This document shows, piece after piece, positions 63,290 to 64,000 of a stretch of DNA of 64,000 bases. The notes beneath the pieces were generated by a model. The model did no database searches. It was not told the DNA's origin and saw only the letters and a list, made by a program, of their open reading frames with translations. A program made the translations under genes and the position numbers. The number at the start of each line of letters is the position of its first letter. The stretch's first letter is position 1. The DNA is from an uncultured Lachnospiraceae bacterium (lineage in GTDB: Bacteria; Bacillota; Clostridia; Lachnospirales; Lachnospiraceae), in contig CALDLG010000029.1 in NCBI GenBank assembly GCA_937910785.1, forward strand, positions 1 through 64,000, read 5' to 3'.

Positions 63290-64000
63290 GTGACGCAGAA
63301 AGAAATTGCTGAAGCGCTTGGATTATCAAAGACGACGGTCTCAAGAGCGATTTCCGGAAAAGGAAGAATCGGGGAAGAGACAAGAAATAAAATCCTGAAA
63401 TATATGAGAGACCATCAGGCGAACAAGAATGGCGTACTGCCGACCAGACTTCTTGGGGTAGCGCTTCCGGCGGACAGCAATATCAATACGAATCATTTTT
63501 TCGCGGAATGTCTGTATGGAGTCTGCGAAGCGGCAGCCTATATGAATTATAATGTACTTGTTATGAAGGTTACGGAAGGCGATATTTCCGAGGTCATCAA
63601 TGCGGTGGAAGGCGGGAAGATCGATGCGGTGATTCTGACAAGAAGCATGGAAAATGACAGGGCGATGCAGTATCTGGAAAAAACAGGTTTTCCGGTGGGG
63701 CTTGCGGGACAGTATGCCGGTGAGGATGTCATTACCGTCGATATCGATAATCAGGGAGCGACGGAAGAACTGGTTACGATGATGATCGCGAAAGGATTTC
63801 GGCGTTTTGCCCTGATTCTGGAGGAAATTAATTATGTGGTGAACCGCAACCGGTATAACGGGTTTATGAATGCCCTTATGAAAAGCGGCATATCGGAGAA
63901 AAAGCAGTATATTTATGCGGGGAAGGTTTACGACAATGTGATGGAAATGGTGATGGCCGATATCCTTTCCAATAAAACGGACTGCATCGTCTGCGGCGAT
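63290..64000 (+). CDS. LacI-family transcriptional regulator (truncated by window edge)
   Basis: 237 codons are visible before the edge. Start is GTG at 63290, 8 nt after GGAGAGGAGG. The N-terminal LacI helix-turn-helix is clear (TQKEIAEALGLSKTTVSRAISG, then hinge), followed by a periplasmic-binding-like effector domain (FFAECLYGVCEAAAYMNYNV, IDAVILTRSM, VDIDNQGATEELV). It lies about 30 bp after the GH2 gene and probably controls this glycan cluster; the paired repeats at 56738 and 56901 are candidate operators. Confidence 0.93.
   Translation, partial: MTQKEIAEALGLSKTTVSRAISGKGRIGEETRNKILKYMRDHQANKNGVLPTRLLGVALPADSNINTNHFFAECLYGVCEAAAYMNYNVLVMKVTEGDISEVINAVEGGKIDAVILTRSMENDRAMQYLEKTGFPVGLAGQYAGEDVITVDIDNQGATEELVTMMIAKGFRRFALILEEINYVVNRNRYNGFMNALMKSGISEKKQYIYAGKVYDNVMEMVMADILSNKTDCIVCGD

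Noticed and set aside
1..64000. tRNA, rRNA, CRISPR, insertion sequences, prophage
   Set aside because: No cloverleaf-like sequence, repeat-spacer array, transposase, integrase or phage structural gene was seen on either strand by reading; a covariance scan could still find a tRNA I missed.

Overview
The window looks like a chromosomal segment of a spore-forming Clostridia species, most likely Lachnospiraceae. This rests on gene content: a GlgC/GlgD pair, SpoVG and SpoVT, a DnaD plus DnaI/DnaC-like pair, a long PRPP synthetase variant, a QueT transporter with a preQ1 leader, and a T-box-controlled type II IleS. Shine-Dalgarno sites are strong and GC content is moderate. I saw no rRNA, tRNA, CRISPR array, phage or insertion-sequence genes.

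Layout. 1-5.0 kb: the end of a C39-like protein, a HAD phosphatase, a HelD-type helicase split by a one-base frameshift and fused to a GH31-type N-terminal domain, and a preQ1-controlled queT. 5.2-12.8 kb (minus): a complete oligopeptide ABC operon (oppA-B-C-D-F plus a small membrane protein). 12.9-18.2 kb (minus): a membrane protein, a PepF-type oligopeptidase and a large multidomain zinc-ribbon protein. 18.4-22.5 kb (plus): NAD salvage (nicotinamidase, nicotinate phosphoribosyltransferase), a bacteriohemerythrin and an overlapping pectinesterase. 22.5-27.3 kb (minus): prs, a dnaI/dnaC-like gene, a dnaD-like gene and murC.

27.7-39.5 kb (plus): glgC-glgD, spoVG, pth-mfd, a 33-residue ORF behind an SOS-box-like palindrome, an alpha/beta hydrolase, a membrane-anchored MurF-like ligase, a D-Ala-D-Ala ligase and spoVT. 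39.6-40.2 kb (minus): a C39-like protein. 40.4-47.7 kb (plus): a second peptide-type ABC operon ending in an M20 amidohydrolase. 47.8-50.1 kb (minus): L-asparaginase and an Eis-like acetyltransferase. 50.3-56.6 kb (plus): T-box-ileS and glycogen phosphorylase. 57-64 kb (plus): a carbohydrate ABC transporter (two permeases, a binding protein), a GH2 glycosidase and the start of a LacI-type regulator.

The themes are peptide uptake and breakdown, glycogen storage (synthesis genes and phosphorylase at separate sites), cell-wall precursor synthesis, replication initiation and glycan use. The observations most worth following up are: two tandem 53-nt two-hairpin modules in front of glycogen phosphorylase; the HelD-GH31 domain fusion; the small ORF with an upstream LexA-type box; a cluster of DnaA-box-like sites upstream of dnaD; and paired operator-like repeats before the sugar transporter. 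I did not find one clearly coherent, undescribed multi-gene system.
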